Shown one piece after another: positions 44,325-53,087 of a stretch of DNA of 61,984 nucleotides; within the stretch, counting starts at the first letter, position 1; each line of letters starts with the position of its first letter. A program made the position numbers and the translations under genes. The notes under the pieces were generated by a model. The model saw only the letters and a list, made by a program, of their open reading frames with translations. It searched no databases and had not been told where the DNA came from. Origin of the DNA: Prorocentrum cordatum (Eukaryota > Sar > Dinophyceae > Prorocentrales > Prorocentraceae). Location: the NCBI GenBank assembly GCA_963575745.1, contig CAUYUJ010014624.1:1-61984 (forward strand). The letters run 5' to 3'.

Positions 44325-44965
44325 TTTTGGCATCCGAAAGCGAACAGGCCGTGGATATCCGAGGAAACGCTGGTCGCGTTGGACCGCAAACGCTCTGCGA
44401 GAGAAGCCGGGGACGCAACTTTGGAACGCGAGCTGGACAAAACGGCTCGGAACATGGCCAATAAAGACGAGACCAATTTTTTGGGCAAACAACTCGCAAC
44501 AGGGGGCTGGCAGAGCATCCGGGCTTGCCGGAAACCTCGGAAACCGAGAAACGGCAGGCTGAAGGACAAGAGCGGCGCATTGGTTGACAGCGACATGTGG
44601 TTTGACACTATGACCGAATATTTAGAGCGAGCCCAGTGGCACGTCAGGCCAACAGCAGCGACCGACGGCGAGCCATTGGGAGACGAATTGCCGGCAGACC
44701 TTGGGGACATCACGGAAAAAGAAGTGGGCGACACTCTCCGCGGCTTGAAGAAGGGGAGAGCATGTGGGCCAGATGGCGTTTGCAGCGAGAACTGGCACGC
44801 AGTTGCGAGCAAGCCGGAAGGGCTCACCTGGCCCACGCGCGCAACGCATGTTGGCTGAAAGAAAGTATCCCCGAGGACTGGCGCTACGCAAACGTGATGG
44901 CCCTTCACGAGAAGGGATGCGTCACGCTCTGCGACAACTACCGGCCAATCAGTCTCACCTGCGTG
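44325..44965 (+). pseudogene. LINE coding fragment upstream of RT, frameshifted
   Basis: Frame 1 reads PWISEETLVALDRKRSAREA and later LKKGRACGPDGVCSENWHA, the KGKAAGPDG-type motif just before RT in LINE ORF2. A single-base-type frameshift near 44,815-44,825 moves to AHLAHARNACWLKESIPEDW and CDNYRPISLTCV, the NYRPISL motif of RT fingers. The endonuclease domain that should precede it is absent. Confidence 0.7.
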
Positions 44966-45210
44966 TCGGGGGCCTCGAGACGGGGGTCAGTGCAAACGGG
45001 GGTCAGCCAGGGCGCCAGATCCTGCAGGATCCTGCGAAGACCCCCTCTGGCTGACCCGGGTTAGGGGGCCGCTCGTGGCCGCGAGGCGGCCGTGCGTATT
45101 GGCTGGCCCGGGTCTGCGAAGACCTGCGGTGCAGTTTTTTTTTCCTGCATTGCAGTTTTTGGTTTCCTGCTGACCCGGGTCTGGATTGACCCGGGTCAGA
45201 AGATCCCCGA
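44966..45210. mobile_element. Element X, copy 2 (245 bp), inserted in the LINE RT
   Basis: Flanked by the 5-bp direct repeat gcgtg (44,961-44,965 and 45,211-45,215). Ends tcgggg and ccccga are complementary. Contains a perfect 11-bp hairpin (tgacccgggtc, 6-base loop, gacccgggtca; 45,171-45,198) and gggtcagccag/ctggctgaccc. Precise removal of the element plus one target copy rejoins the RT reading frame across the NYRPISL motif. Confidence 0.9.
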
Positions 45211-46560
45211 GCGTGACCTACAAGCCTTTCGCTTCCATTCTTTTGAAAAGACTGCAGCGGGCAGGGGCGGGGCGACGGCTGACGAACACGCAGTTCGGCT
45301 TCCGCGCTGGCCGGAGCACCGGCGACGCTATTTTCATGGTGCGCCGGCGCATGGATATGGAATTGGTTTGGAAGGACGGGCAAGTCGGCATGGTGGCTTT
45401 AGGCTGGCAGAAGGCGTTCGACCCTATCAACGTGGACGCGCTCATGGTGGCCCCCCGCCGGTTCGGATTACAAGGAAAAAATGCCCGAATTGCGCATGAC
45501 ATATATTCGGAGCGCCGTTTCTGCGTCATCGACGGCGACGCAGAGTCGGATAGCAGAGAGCAAACATCCAGAATTTCTCAGGGATGCCCGTTGTCCCCAT
45601 TCTTGTTCGTGATGCTCATGGCAGGGATCGTCCACGATGCTTCTGCCAGACTCTCGCCGGAGGCCCGGGCGGACCTCGAAGCTGGGCGCATGGGGTGCAT
45701 CCTATGCGCAGACGACACCCTTTTGGCAGGCCGCAGCCAAGCCCGACTACAAGAAATGCTAGACTCTATCGCGCATGTCGGTGGCTTGTGCGGCATGGCG
45801 CTTCGCTGGTCAAAGCTTCAGCTGATCGGAGCAAAGAGAAATTATGTTCTCCAGACGCCTACCGGGGACGCTATTCCGATGAAGGACAGCATGACCTATT
45901 TGGGCGTGGGGATCTACGCGGACGGACAGACCATGCCGGACTTATCTCGCAAACTGGAACAAAGGTGGGGAGATTTCACGGCGTTGCAAAGGTTGTGGGG
46001 CCACGCGTCTTTCTCACTGCCCAGAAAAAAAATACGCATCTTCGACACCGTCATTCTTTCGAAGCTCACGTACGGCTTGCAATCTGCATGGGTGGACGCG
46101 GCCGAGACCAGGAGACTGAATGCTTTCTATTGCCGATGCTTGAGATCAATGTTGCGCGTTCCTTCGTCTTATGCGTCTCGTATATCCAACGCAACAGTGC
46201 TCCAAAGTGCCATCTGCCAACCCTTGGACAGGCGCTTGCTGCATGAGCAATTGCTGCTCTACGGAAAGGTCGCCCGATCACCTGCCGCAGATGTTCTTCG
46301 CTCCCGTACGCTCGTCCCGAACACCACAGTTCCGGCTTCGCAGCGGCATGTCAGGCGTTGTGGGCGTCCGCGCAACGAGTGGGCGACCATGGTGCAGAGA
46401 GAGTCATTTCGTGCCAATCTGAATTCTGCGCATGTGGAAGCTCAGCATTGTACAGTACTGTCAGCGTCCACGCGCCGCTGGCGTACGACTTGTGTGTTTG
46501 CGATGTTTTGGCACGATTGGGGACGCCACGGCGCATCAGTTAGATTAACTCGTGGCGTTG
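45211..46560 (+). pseudogene. LINE reverse transcriptase, catalytic Asp of motif A lost
   Basis: Long open frame after element X. LTNTQFGFRAGRSTGDAIFM is the QxGFRxGRST motif. Motif A reads VALGWQKAFDPIN: the first catalytic Asp (expected D in LDWxKAFD) is Gly (GGC at about 45,411). Motif B is RISQGCPLSPFLFVMLM. Motif C is CADDTLL (Cys for the usual Tyr). LGVGIYADG and the LTYGLQS, RRLNAFYCRCLRSML region follow, as in R1/L1-like LINE ends. Stop near 46,643. Clearly defective. Confidence 0.8.
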
Positions 46561-46734
46561 ACGTCTTGGGAATGGTAATCATGGCGCGGTTCAAGATTCT
46601 CACACGGTCGTACCCCAGTGGGGCAATCCCTCCGTGGAAATGAATCCTTATAGCGCCTGTGAAGAGGCGGCTTGGAAGGAGGGCGTATTCCAACATCGTT
46701 GTTGAGTCTTGGGTTCGCAGTGGTTTTCCCCCTC

Positions 46735-46890
46735 TTCCTTCTCCTCCTCCTCCTCCTCCTCCTCCCTGCCAGGGAGAGCGCGGTGAGGCCTGTCCTGGAC
46801 GGGCCGGCGGTGCAGCAACAGCAGCACCAGCAAACAGCAGCAGCAGGAACAACAACAACAGCAGCAGCAGCAGCAACAGGGCGGAATACC
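46735..46890. repeat. (TCC)n and (CAG/CAA)n microsatellites
   Basis: TCC run at the 3' end of copy C, then cagcagcaacaacaa repeats. Confidence 0.9.
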
Positions 46891-46899
46891 CCCCCGCCC

Positions 46900-47130
46900 C
46901 CGGCCTCTGACATGCCATTTGGGCGCTCCCGAGGGCGTTACCTCAGACCTGACGTTGCAAAAAATAGTACACCGCGGTAAACCACGCCCAGAGCCCCAAA
47001 CCCCTATCAGCTTGTGTCTTTCTGCGAGCTGGATCGGTCTGTGGGGGCCCCAGGTCCCGAAGCAGGACGCAAACGCCCGCTGTGCAAGGGTTGCAACGCC
47101 TGGATCTGAGGGTCTCCCGCTGTTTCCCCG
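46900..47130. other. Unique segment between element copies, coding unresolved
   Basis: Three frames remain open. Minus-strand PSDPGVATLAQRAFASCFGT and NPCTAGVCVLLRDLGPPQTD and plus-strand PISLCLSASWIGLWGPQVPK all look plausible, so no call is made. Confidence 0.3.
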
Positions 47131-47261
47131 ACGACGACGACGACGACAACGACGCTTCATCCCCGATCCTCTTCCTCCTCCTCTTCCCCCCCACTCCTTG
47201 ATTTTTATCCTCCTCTTCCTCCTCCTCCTCCTTCTCCTCTTTCTACCCCTCCTGCTCCACA

Positions 47262-48640
47262 CTCCTCTTCAATTCTTTCTCCTTATAAGTTATTTTCCCC
47301 TTATCGCACCCCGAGGCAAGTTTTTAGGGCGGGCCGGGCGTTTCGCCTGAGACCTCCCGCCGTTTATGGTTCTGGAGCTTCAAAGTTGACAGCCGTTTCA
47401 CAGATGGAGGGCGGGTGGTTTTCAGCATGTGGCTCTCGCTTCAGCGCCGCGCACCTTCGTTTTCAAAAATTACAAGAACTTCACGGATTGAGGGCGGGTG
47501 GTTTTCAACATGTGGCTCTCGCATTAGCGCCGCGCACATTCGTTTAACAAATTGCAAGAGTTTCGCGGGTTGAGGGCGGGTGGTTTTCAAATTATGGTTT
47601 TGGCCCCAGCGACGCGCACATTCGTTATATAAATTTGCAAGAGCTTCGCGGATTGAGGGCGGGTGGTTTTCAAATTATTGCTCTCGCCCCAGCGCCGCGC
47701 ACACTTGTGATATAAATGTGGAAAAAATCGCGGATTGAGGGCGGGCGGTTTTCAAACTGTGGCTCTCGCCTTAGCGCCGCGCACATTCGTTTTTTTAAAT
47801 TCGCAAGAGTTTTACGGACCGAGGGCGGTTCCCTCTCAAAATGTGGTTCTCGCCTACGCGCCGCGCACGTTGCTTTCAATCATTTGCAAGAGTTTCGCGG
47901 ATTGAGGGCGGGTGGTTTTCAAACTGTGGCTCTCGCCTTAGCGCCGCGCACATTCGTCGTTAAAAAATGCAAGAGTTTTGCGGATCGAGGGCGGTTCCTT
48001 TTCAAAATGTGGTTTTCGTCTTCGCGCTGCGCACGTTGCTTTCAATCATTTGCAAGAGTTTCGTGGATTGAGGGCGGGTGGTTTTCAAATTGTGGCTCTC
48101 GCCTTCGCGCCGCGCACATTCGTCGTGTTTTTAGATGCACGAGTTTTACGGATCGAGGGCGGCTCCTTCTCAAAATGTGGTTCTCGCCTACGCGCCGCGC
48201 ACGGTCCTTTCAAACATTTGCAAGAGTTCCACGGGTTTGGGGCGGGTGGTTTTCAACACGTCGCTCTCGCCCTAACGCCGCCTACGTTCGTTTCAAACAT
48301 TTGCAAGAGTTTCAATGATTCCCATGATATCGTCCCAGAAGCGGTGTTTCGGAAAGATTCAGGATTATGCAGATGCGACGTTTATATTGGCTCGCGGTGC
48401 TGAAGTCCCAAAAATGGCGTTCTGGCGCGACTCCGGATCGTCAAGACGCAGCAGTCAGGTTGATCCGTCACGTTGACATCCCGAGAACAATGTTTTGGCA
48501 TGTTTCAGGATCTTCAAACGGTTGTCTTCCAACGAGGCATTTCCCTTAATGGAAATGAACTCTTGTAGGGGCCTGTGAAAAGGGAGCTTGGAGGGAGGGT
48601 TAATGCCATCATCGCTGATGACTCTTGGGTTTACACTGGA
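47262..48640 (+). mobile_element. Tandem-unit retroelement-derived repeat, copy D (no RT)
   Basis: Head atcgcaccccgaggcaag at 47,304, about eleven 80-90 bp units from 47,400 to 48,310, then two to three 73-bp-type units (48,345-48,520) and the tail ggagcttggagggagggtta ... gactcttgggtttacactgg. TCC-rich DNA flanks both sides. The unit array is the longest of the four copies. Confidence 0.8.
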
Positions 48641-48699
48641 TCCTCCTTCCCCTCCTCCTCAATCCGCCTCTTCCCCTCCTACTCCTCGATCCTCCTCCT

Positions 48700-48755
48700 C
48701 CTCCCCGACGACGACGACGACGACGCTGACGGCGACGACGACGACGACGACGGCA
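48700..48755. repeat. (GAC)n microsatellite
   Basis: GACGAC run in the 5' flank of the NTF2-like gene. Confidence 0.9.
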
Positions 48756-48840
48756 GCTTTGGCTCTGGCATCGCGGAGCCGAGCGGCCCCTCCCGGCCAC
48801 GCCGGCGCTGGGCGGGGCAGGCGGCGGTCGAGCGGCGCCG

Positions 48841-48929
48841 ATGAGCACCGCCTCGGCCGCCGCCCTGCAGGCGGAGCTGTACGCGGGCGTGGCCTCCGCG
48901 CTGGCAGCGTACTTCGAGGGCCTGCACAG
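48841..48929 (+). CDS. NTF2-like / lumazine-binding-like protein, exon 1 (N-terminus)
   Basis: ATG at 48,841 begins MSTASAAALQAELYAGVASA then LAAYFEGLH, the first helix expected of a small SnoaL/NTF2-fold lumazine-binding-like domain (pattern ...LxxYFxGLh). The exon ends CTGCACAG|GTGCGG, a canonical GT donor, in phase 2. The open frame past the donor is not family-like. No spliced-leader acceptor is proven; cggcagctttgg near 48,752 is a candidate. Third positions are almost all G/C. Confidence 0.75.
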
Positions 48930-49012
48930 GTGCGGCGGCGATGGTCCGAGCCCTGCCATCTCTGATCAACGAGCAAAGATGTGTCTGCCATTTTTGTTTG
49001 TTCGGGCGAAGA

Positions 49013-49157
49013 GAACTGTGCACATGCACCGATCCTGGCAAGGCCCATCCTCGACCCAGGATCGGCGCATGTGCCTTCCTGGCCCAGGTAGGAGGGCGTA
49101 TGCACCGATCCTGGGCTCAGGATGGGCCCGGCCAGAATCGGTGCATGTGCATAGTTC
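49013..49157. mobile_element. Foldback element S in intron 1
   Basis: The left arm gaactgtgcacatgcaccga... and right arm ...tcggtgcatgtgcatagttc pair over about 62 bp with few mismatches. Total 145 bp. Confidence 0.8.
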
Positions 49158-49311
49158 TTTTTCCTCTATTTGTTCCTTCTGGATCAGCGATTCGAACCTC
49201 CGGGGATCGAGGCTCGAAGCTCTGCGGCCTTCGGGGGCCCTCCTCGTGGCCACGGCTTGGCGCAGCTGGAGCAGCTGGTGCGTTTGAACCCCGGCAGGGG
49301 TCGGAATGTGA

Positions 49312-49440
49312 AGCGACCCTCGCCGATCATCGATTCAGGCAATCCGATGGGAAGGGGGTAGGGCTCGGAGCTCGTCGAGCACGGGGCGAAGTCCGAAGCC
49401 TAACCCCCGCCTCCCATCGATTCGGGAGAATCGATGGTTG
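49312..49440. mobile_element. Foldback element T in intron 1
   Basis: ccgatgggaagggggtagggc on the left pairs with gcctaacccccgcctcccatcg on the right. Flanking atcgattc motifs extend the arms. Confidence 0.6.
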
Positions 49441-49473
49441 GCGGGGGCAGGGTTCGGATGCCGCCGCCGGCAG

Positions 49474-49495
49474 GTGCGACGTGGACAGGCTTCAG
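49474..49495 (+). CDS. NTF2-like protein, micro-exon 2a (22 nt)
   Basis: The acceptor gccgccgccggcag ends at 49,473. The exon supplies one base that completes Arg from exon 1 and then CDVDRLQ, ending CTTCAG|GC at 49,496 (GC-type donor). The joined product reads FEGLHRCDVDRLQEVWHPEG across exons 1-2-3, without a break and matching the expected helix 1 to helix 2 link of the family. A near-copy is at 50,454-50,481. Confidence 0.65.
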
Positions 49496-49526
49496 GCCCT
49501 CCCCTGGCTCGGGGAGCAGGCAATGA

Positions 49527-49660
49527 CATAACGCACCAAGCTCGGATCGGCGCCGGGGTCTCCTGGCGGCGCCTCTGGCGTCGCTCCCGGCGTGCTCCGC
49601 GCGCCAGGGAGGGGGGTCCAGCGTCGATCCGACAACTCCGCGCGGGTCTTCGAGCTGTTG
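49527..49660 (+). mobile_element. Family O foldback element, copy O2 (intron 2)
   Basis: Inverted ends aagctcggatcggcgccggg and gggtccagcgtcgatccg around a cctggcggcgcctctggcg core. Confidence 0.65.
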
Positions 49661-49739
49661 CGTTTATGGCATGGCTTGTTCCCCCAATGACGAGGGTCAT
49701 GTCGGGGGCAGCGATATGGGGGATAGGCATAGGGGGGAT

Positions 49740-49900
49740 GCATCCGCCTCGAAGGGCTGATGCATCGACGATGCACCGACGATGCAACGCTGAGATCACT
49801 GCGATGTATCGACGACGTACAGACGATGCATGGGGCGGTCTGCAGCGACGATGCATCGACGAGGCGTGGACGCTGCACCGGCCACTCGAGGTCGATGCAT
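49740..49900. repeat. gatgcatcgacgatg short repeats (intron 2)
   Basis: Degenerate 12-15 bp units of gatgcatcgacgatgcac. Confidence 0.7.
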
Positions 49901-49997
49901 CCCTCCCTGTACCTCTCCCCCCTCTCACCATTGCCCCTCCATGTGGCGACCTCGGCCCTGACCGCGGGGACGGGACAGACTGGATCGGCAGTTTTGG

Positions 49998-50205
49998 GAG
50001 GAGGAGGAGGAGGAGGAGGAGGAGGAGGAGGAGGAGGAGGAGGAGGAGGAGGAGGAGGGAGGAGGAGGAGGAGGGAGGAGGAGGAGGGAGGAGGAGGAGG
50101 AGGAGGAGGAGGAGGAGGAGGAGGAGGAGGAGGAGGAGGAGGAGGAGGAGGAGGAGGAGGAGGAGGAGGAGGAGGAGGAGGGAGGAGGAGGAGGAGGAGG
50201 GGCGT
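49998..50205. repeat. (GGA)n microsatellite (intron 2)
   Basis: About 200 bp of GGA with a few GGGA slips. It gives long Gly, Arg and Glu runs in frames. Confidence 0.97.
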
Positions 50206-50453
50206 CCATCCTTGATAGGAGGTGCGTCCGAAGAGCCCCCTGGGAGTCTATCCCAGAGTTTCCCACCTTTTCCGATCGGCCTAACTTCGGGCGGAACTCG
50301 GGGATAACGATCTGGCCCTTCTCCGCTCCGCCACTGGCCCCATCGTCGATTATGTTACGTGCATTCGGTGCTGCACCGCAGGCATCTTGGCCCAAAGAGC
50401 CCCAGGGGGCGAAACGCGCAGCCTCTTGTCTGTTCGCTTTGTCCTAGATCCAG

Positions 50454-50481
50454 AACACTTTGCGACGTGGACGCGCTTCAG
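50454..50481 (+). CDS. NTF2-like protein, duplicate micro-exon 2b (28 nt)
   Basis: tgcgacgtggacgcgcttca matches exon 2a at all but two positions, and the duplicated stretch continues into the intron start (ggccctcc). The acceptor is atccag at 50,452-50,453 (or tcctag at 50,446-50,447, giving 34 nt). All options have length 1 mod 3 and join exons 1 and 3 in frame, giving R-T-L-CDVDALQ-E. It ends CTTCAG|GC like exon 2a. Either a mutually exclusive exon or a decaying duplicate. Confidence 0.5.
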
Positions 50482-50879
50482 GCCCTCCTTCGCTCCTCGT
50501 CGTTTCTTCCCGCCCCCGTGCTCGTTCAGGAGGGAAAGAAACACAGACACAATTAATCCTCGACTCCCAGGAAAATATGGGAAAATATGGGAAGTGGGGG
50601 GGGAATCCAAAAACCCAGAAAATATAGGAAAATATTGGGAATCTGGTCATTTGTATCTATTTATTTGTGTGCCCCAGTTCCCCTTCACTCGTGTCCTCGT
50701 CAATGCCGTCTTCGTTCTCCGAGTTTTGCGACCCAGTGCGGGGCCACCCCCGAGCCGCGCTCTGTCTCAGTTGGGGTTGCCGTTGGACATGCTTCTGCTC
50801 CCAGTTCCCCGACGAGTTGCCCGCGGAGCTGTCGCGCGGGCCCTCCTTCGAAGAACAAGCCGGCACAGACGGTACTCTT

Positions 50880-51045
50880 CATGGTTGGCCCGCACGGAGT
50901 TCTTGGTGGATTTGCGCTGGACCCGTGGAGGGGTCCAGCGCTGCGCCTCGCGCTCCGGTGCCCCCAGCGCGCTCGGCGCCGCGTAAGGGCGGGGGGGTGG
51001 TCAGCGCCGACCCGAGGAATCTGAGCGGACCTCCAGAATTGATGC
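50880..51045 (+). mobile_element. Family O-related foldback, copy O3 (intron 2)
   Basis: ttggtggatttgcgctggac and ggggtccagcgctgcgcctc form an inner inverted pair. The right side has gtcagcgccgacccgaggaa. Degenerate relative to O4. Confidence 0.5.
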
Positions 51046-51154
51046 TCATGCAACTGTTGTGTCTTCTTCTTGCTCTTGTTATGCTTGTTCTCATTATGAC
51101 TCTTGCTTCACCCGTCCCCCTCCTCCGCCATTTCCCTCGTCCTCCGCTCCTCAG

Positions 51155-51353
51155 GAGGTGTGGCACCCAGAGGGCCACCTCTACGGCATTGCCCCCGACG
51201 GGCAGTCCGTGGTCGATCGCGACGCCCCGGCCTTCTTCGCGGGCGTGGCCCGGCGGGGCAACTCGGAGCACCTCGCGGAGCACGACAGGATCGTGAAGAT
51301 CGACACCGCGGGGCCCCGGTGCGCCGTGGCAAAGGTCCAGATCGCCCTGCTCG
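51155..51353 (+). CDS. NTF2-like / lumazine-binding-like protein, exon 3 (core)
   Basis: The acceptor ctcgtcctccgctcctcag|G ends at 51,154. The phase-0 frame reads EVWHPEGHLYGIAPDGQSVV, DRDAPAFFAGVARRGNSEHL, AEHDRIVKIDTAGPRCAVAK, VQIALL. The order WHPxGHLYG, then xxDRDAFxAxVA, then a beta strand AVAKVxIAL is characteristic of small lumazine-binding-like (SnoaL/NTF2-fold) proteins. A GC donor after CTC G at 51,354 keeps frame with exon 4; the true donor could lie further downstream, as the frame stays open. High GC3. No catalytic residues are assigned, since the family has no single known reaction. Confidence 0.75.
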
Positions 51354-51437
51354 GCGACGCGCAGGAGCAGCCCTCGGCCGGAGAGCGGCCTCTGCTCCGC
51401 TGCGCGGCCCTCGGTCGGGGATCGACGTTCGATCCAG

Positions 51438-51650
51438 GCGTCTGCTGCTGCTCCTCCTCCTCCGCCTCCTTCGAGTCCTCTTCCTCCGCCTCCTGTTCCT
51501 CCTCCTCCTCCTCCTACTCCTCCTCCTCCTTCCCTCCCTTCCCTCCTTCCCTCCTTCCCTCCTTCCCTCCTTCCCTCCTTCCCTCCCTTCCCTCCCTTTC
51601 CTCCCTTCCCTCCTTCCCTCCTTCCCTCCTTCCTTCCCCTCTTCCCTGCC
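51438..51650. repeat. TCC and 8-bp cttccctc microsatellites (intron 3)
   Basis: TCC repeats, then about 100 bp of cttccctc/cttccctcc. Confidence 0.9.
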
Positions 51651-51839
51651 TCCCAAGTGCCTGTCCTGCGCCCCCCACTCCTGCCGCCAGGGAGGCGCAG
51701 GGCACGGATTACAGAGCGTGGCATCCAGAGGCTGAACTTCCTCTCCGTGCCTCCACTCCGCCCCTCGTAGAATCCTGGCGTGAGCAGGGCTCGTGGATAA
51801 CGCGTCGATCGCCTACTCGGGGAGGCGCGGGGGAGGAAA

Positions 51840-51884
51840 GAGGAGGAGGAGGAGGCGAGGAAGAGGAGGAGGAGGAGGAGGAGG
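51840..51884. repeat. (GGA)n microsatellite abutting the gap
   Basis: GGA repeats directly before the run of N. Confidence 0.9.
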
Positions 51885-51984
51885 NNNNNNNNNNNNNNNN
51901 NNNNNNNNNNNNNNNNNNNNNNNNNNNNNNNNNNNNNNNNNNNNNNNNNNNNNNNNNNNNNNNNNNNNNNNNNNNNNNNNNNNN
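51885..51984. other. Assembly gap, 100 N
   Basis: Exactly 100 N, a placeholder size, within intron 3 of the NTF2-like gene. True length and content are unknown. Confidence 1.
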
Positions 51985-52019
51985 TTTTCTAGATTTGGGG
52001 CTCCTTAAAAAGGATCGAA

Positions 52020-52215
52020 AACGTCGGCGCTGCAGCGGGAACGCGTTTTGGAACAACGAGAGGCGCAGAAATTGGGCCAGCGCTGCAGCGGGAGCACGAT
52101 TCGGAACGAGCGGGAGCGCGGAAATGAGGCCAACGCTGCAGCGGGAACACGATTCGGAAGGAGCGGGAGCCCGAAAATTAGGCCAGCGCCGCAGCGAGAG
52201 CAGCATTTTAGAAAA
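52020..52215. repeat. About 54-bp tandem repeat (intron 3)
   Basis: Three and a half units of cgctgcagcgggagcacgat ... ggccag. Confidence 0.85.
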
Positions 52216-52339
52216 AAACACCAGCGAAAACCCAACTCCGGGGAATCCTGTGTGTAAAAAACAATACGCGGGGGGGTGCCGAATATCTTCCGGACGCCAT
52301 CAGGGGAAGTGGGAGAGTAGTATTCATATTGTGTAATTG

Positions 52340-52480
52340 TGGAGGGGGGGGAGGGGAGGGGTCGGGAGGGGAGGGAGGGGGAGGGGAGGGGAGGGGAGGG
52401 GAGGGGAGGGAGGAGGGGAGTGGTGAGGGGAGGGTGTGGAGGAGGAGGAGGAGGAGGAGGAGGAGGAGGAGGAGGAGGAT
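52340..52480. repeat. GGGGA and (GGA)n microsatellites
   Basis: GGGGA 5-bp repeats to about 52,425, then GGA to 52,480. Confidence 0.95.
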
Positions 52481-52486
52481 TTTGAG

Positions 52487-52587
52487 GCGGGGCTGCGGCC
52501 CAGGGGCCGCGCTGTGGCCGGGGGCCGCTCCTGCTCGTGGCCGCCCCGCCGCCGGCGCCCGCCTCGCCCACGCCCACGCACACGGAC
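52487..52587 (+). CDS. NTF2-like protein, exon 4 (loop segment), borders uncertain
   Basis: The acceptor gattttgag|G ends at 52,486. The relevant frame ends LLLVAAPPPAPASPTPTHTD and stops at GAC|GC (52,588). The PPAPxSPTPT segment is what I expect between the IAL strand and the YTDF strand in this family. The join to exon 5 reads PTPTHTDDVLYTDFLVLLRL in frame. The first 20 or so residues (GAAAQGPRCGRG) do not look family-like, so the acceptor may be wrong. Confidence 0.45.
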
Positions 52588-52594
52588 GCCAGCG

Positions 52595-53005
52595 GATGCA
52601 ACCGTACACGCTGGTCGTTGAAAGTAGGTATTTTTGGATCCCCGACCCACCCGTGTTGGGCCCCCCCCCGTGTCGGACCTTGGCGCGCTATCCCCTCGCC
52701 GTCGCTCCTCGGCATCCTCTGGCGTATCCCCGCCCCCACCGGGCCATGGTATCTCAGCCTTGGAGCCGTCTGGGGGGCCTGAAGTGGCCCAAAATTGCGG
52801 GCAATGCTTACACGCAGGTCGTTGAAAGTATGTATTTTTCGATTCCCAGATCCCAATCTACTTCTAGCGCCTTCCTACTTCAAGGATCGGCATGCTTTTG
52901 CTGTGTTTAGTTGTTCTCTGGGAGGGCCTGGGCCCAATCCACTATATCCGCCTTCCTACTTCATGTTTTTACTTACTTCTTCCGACCGACGTGCGTTTCT
53001 GTGGC
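52595..53005 (+). repeat. Dispersed repeat N, copy 2 with duplicated left part (intron 4)
   Basis: cacgctggtcgttgaaagta at 52,607 and cacgcaggtcgttgaaagta at 52,811 are a direct duplication. From 52,808 the order tagcgccttcctacttc, ccgccttcctacttcatg, cttccgaccgacgtgcg matches 9,965-10,160. Confidence 0.7.
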
Positions 53006-53087
53006 AACGTGGCCCTCGGAAGGGTCTTGTGTCCTCTTGCGTGTCCTCTCCAATCAAGTCCGACTGTACTGTAATCATAAACTGATG

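Larger units (their letters stand above)
43905..46730 (+). mobile_element. Tandem-unit retroelement repeat, copy C, carrying an RT fragment
   Basis: Head tgtcgcgccccggggccgg..., two 85-bp-type units (agggcgggtggttttcaaaa, tagcgccgcgcacgctcg), one 73-bp-type unit ending about 44,325, then LINE coding sequence to about 46,500, then another 73-bp-type unit (gttttggcacgattgggga ... cgtggcgttgacg) and the tail with gggcgtattccaacatcgttg, ending in (TCC)n. The head-unit-tail order matches copies A and D, which lack the RT. Confidence 0.75.
48930..49473 (+). mobile_element. Intron 1 of the NTF2-like gene: terminal inverted repeats flush with splice sites
   Basis: The intron starts GTGCGGCGGCGATGGTCCGA with agccctgcc and ends ggcagggttcggatgccgcc with gccggcAG. 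The two ends are complementary over about 28 bp with a few mismatches and indels. Inside are two further foldbacks (49,013-49,157 and about 49,312-49,440). The arrangement is that of a transposon-derived intron. Confidence 0.65.

Noticed and set aside
44966-45210. Element X as an intron of the LINE
   Set aside because: Sliding the borders through the 5-bp duplication never gives GT-AG. Only non-standard pairs (GC-GA, CG-AG, GT-GC) restore the frame exactly, so an ordinary insertion is simpler.
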